Positions 63,086 through 64,000 of a DNA stretch of 64,000 nucleotides are shown piece after piece; the stretch's first letter is position 1; the number at the start of each line of letters is the position of its first letter. Both the position numbers and the translations under genes were made by a program. The notes under the pieces were generated by a model that had not been told where the DNA came from, ran no database searches, and saw only the letters and a list, made by a program, of their open reading frames with translations. The stretch is from Strix aluco. Taxonomy: Eukaryota; Chordata; Aves; Strigiformes; Strigidae. The stretch spans positions 85,318,748 through 85,382,747 of the forward strand of contig NC_133935.1 of assembly GCF_031877795.1 (NCBI RefSeq), read 5' to 3'.

Positions 63086-64000
63086 GAATAAACCAGCTGC
63101 AGGCCTGGGCCGGCGCTGGCATTGCTGTGTTAATAAATGCCGTGCTACGATGGAAGCTAGTGAAAGGGACAGGGAACCTGAGTTTTGTTCCTACGCTGTG
63201 TAAAAATCATGACATGTCTCATGTAAAGCACACAGACGGACAGCCTCTAGGCCAGCTCTCTAAAATGTATATTTTAAGGGGCCACCCTGGTCTAGCTCCT
63301 TGCTGTCTCCCTTGCCATGATGCGGGACTGCTTGGATACCGTTGCTAGTGTGGTGATTTTGGTCTGCCCAATGTGGAAGGAGCAAGCTAATTTCTCTGTC
63401 TGTTAATGCTCAACCTCTGACTTAACCTCTTTCCCTTCTGAGCTTTTATATGAGCGCTTGTTCCTCCAGTCCTTTGTAGTAATCCAGATGCTCGTGTCCT
63501 TTTCCTCCTACACAGCAGATGGAGATGGCATAAGCCTTTTGATGACTGCTTCCTTCTTTTTACATAAGTTTTACGAGCTGGCGAGTTCATTTGTTGGATG
63601 TGGTAGAGCTTGTAAGCCCTGTCCAGCAGGTGGTGCATCGTTACCTCACCAATAATTATATGTATTTTAGGGATTTTTATTTTTAGTTTTCAATTTAATC
63701 TGGGAGGTGAGTTTTACCACATGGTTATAGGAGAGGGGAAGGCAGATTCTTCATATGACTACCATGACAAATCTGTTTCATTTTAGCCAAAAACCTATGC
63801 TGAATTTCTGTTAATTACCTGCATGCTGTGCTATTCCAAACTGTAAGAAAGCAACTCGAGGGTAATTTTGCTGGTTGAAGAGTTGAACTGGTGCTTTTTG
63901 ATGTGTTGTTCTAGGCTTGTAGCTCGTATGAAAAATACTTGCTAAAATTTGGCGTGAGTTAGATGGTCATCTTCCACACTCCAAGAAAGCTTAAGCAGGT

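Larger units (their letters stand above)
49759..64000 (+). other. MKLN1 intron 1 (5' part)
   Basis: The intron begins with GTGAGT at 49759 and runs off the window. The first kilobase is GC-rich and holds a GT run and a G-rich minisatellite. From about 51 kb it is AT-rich and T-rich on the + strand, with poly-T tracts (for example 22 T at 54441-54462, others near 55,580, 56,350, 58,381 and 60,330). One CR1 tail lies at 55,063-55,144. I looked for muskelin exon 2 (starting NILVDKP in human) and did not find it. Short open frames in the intron resemble nothing known. Confidence 0.85.

Noticed and set aside
49759-64000. Search for MKLN1 exon 2 in the intron
   Set aside because: No sequence encoding the expected NILVDKP-type start was found after an AG acceptor. 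The exon probably lies beyond the window.

Overview
The window reads as a bird nuclear genome. It carries several copies of the avian LINE CR1, all with the typical CR1 3' end. It also has a complete solo LTR of an avian endogenous retrovirus, a low density of other mobile DNA, and a vertebrate gene with a CpG-island first exon. No bacterial or organellar gene, tRNA, rRNA or CRISPR array was seen.

The only protein-coding gene I can support is the first coding exon of MKLN1 (muskelin), at 49667-49758 on the + strand. It starts at an ATG embedded in a YY1-type motif and ends at a clean GTGAGT donor. Everything from 49759 to the right edge is its first intron; I did not find exon 2. Roughly the first 49 kb is gene-free DNA upstream of MKLN1. 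In mammals the neighbour on that side is, from memory, the long non-coding RNA LINC-PINT; whether the bird sequence holds its counterpart cannot be decided here.

Layout. 1-11.6 kb: non-coding, with one 3'-terminal CR1 fragment (3854-4313, minus), an improbably long unrecognised open frame (6397-7539) and a cluster of NF-kB-like palindromes (7738-7836). 11.66-12.25 kb: solo LTR on the minus strand flanked by a perfect 5-bp duplication. 12.25-30.7 kb: non-coding, with a short CR1 tail, a MIR-type ancient SINE, a CTCF-like motif and a 33-bp minisatellite. 30,680-30,770: a striking 40-bp-stem foldback hairpin. 31-43 kb: eroded ancient LINE reverse-transcriptase remnants and MIR-like fragments. 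43.1-43.5 kb: an isolated CpG-rich patch. 47.04-47.97 kb: the longest CR1 copy. 48.5-49.5 kb: a C-rich minisatellite. 49.55-49.96 kb: the MKLN1 CpG-island promoter. 50.03-50.38 kb: a G-rich minisatellite in the intron. The remainder is AT-rich intron with one CR1 tail and a late cluster of ACGCGT sites.

The most unusual features are the foldback hairpin at 30.7 kb, the mirror-image minisatellites on either side of the MKLN1 promoter (G-rich on opposite strands), and the statistically outlying 1.1-kb open frame. I saw no evidence for a multi-gene undescribed system.
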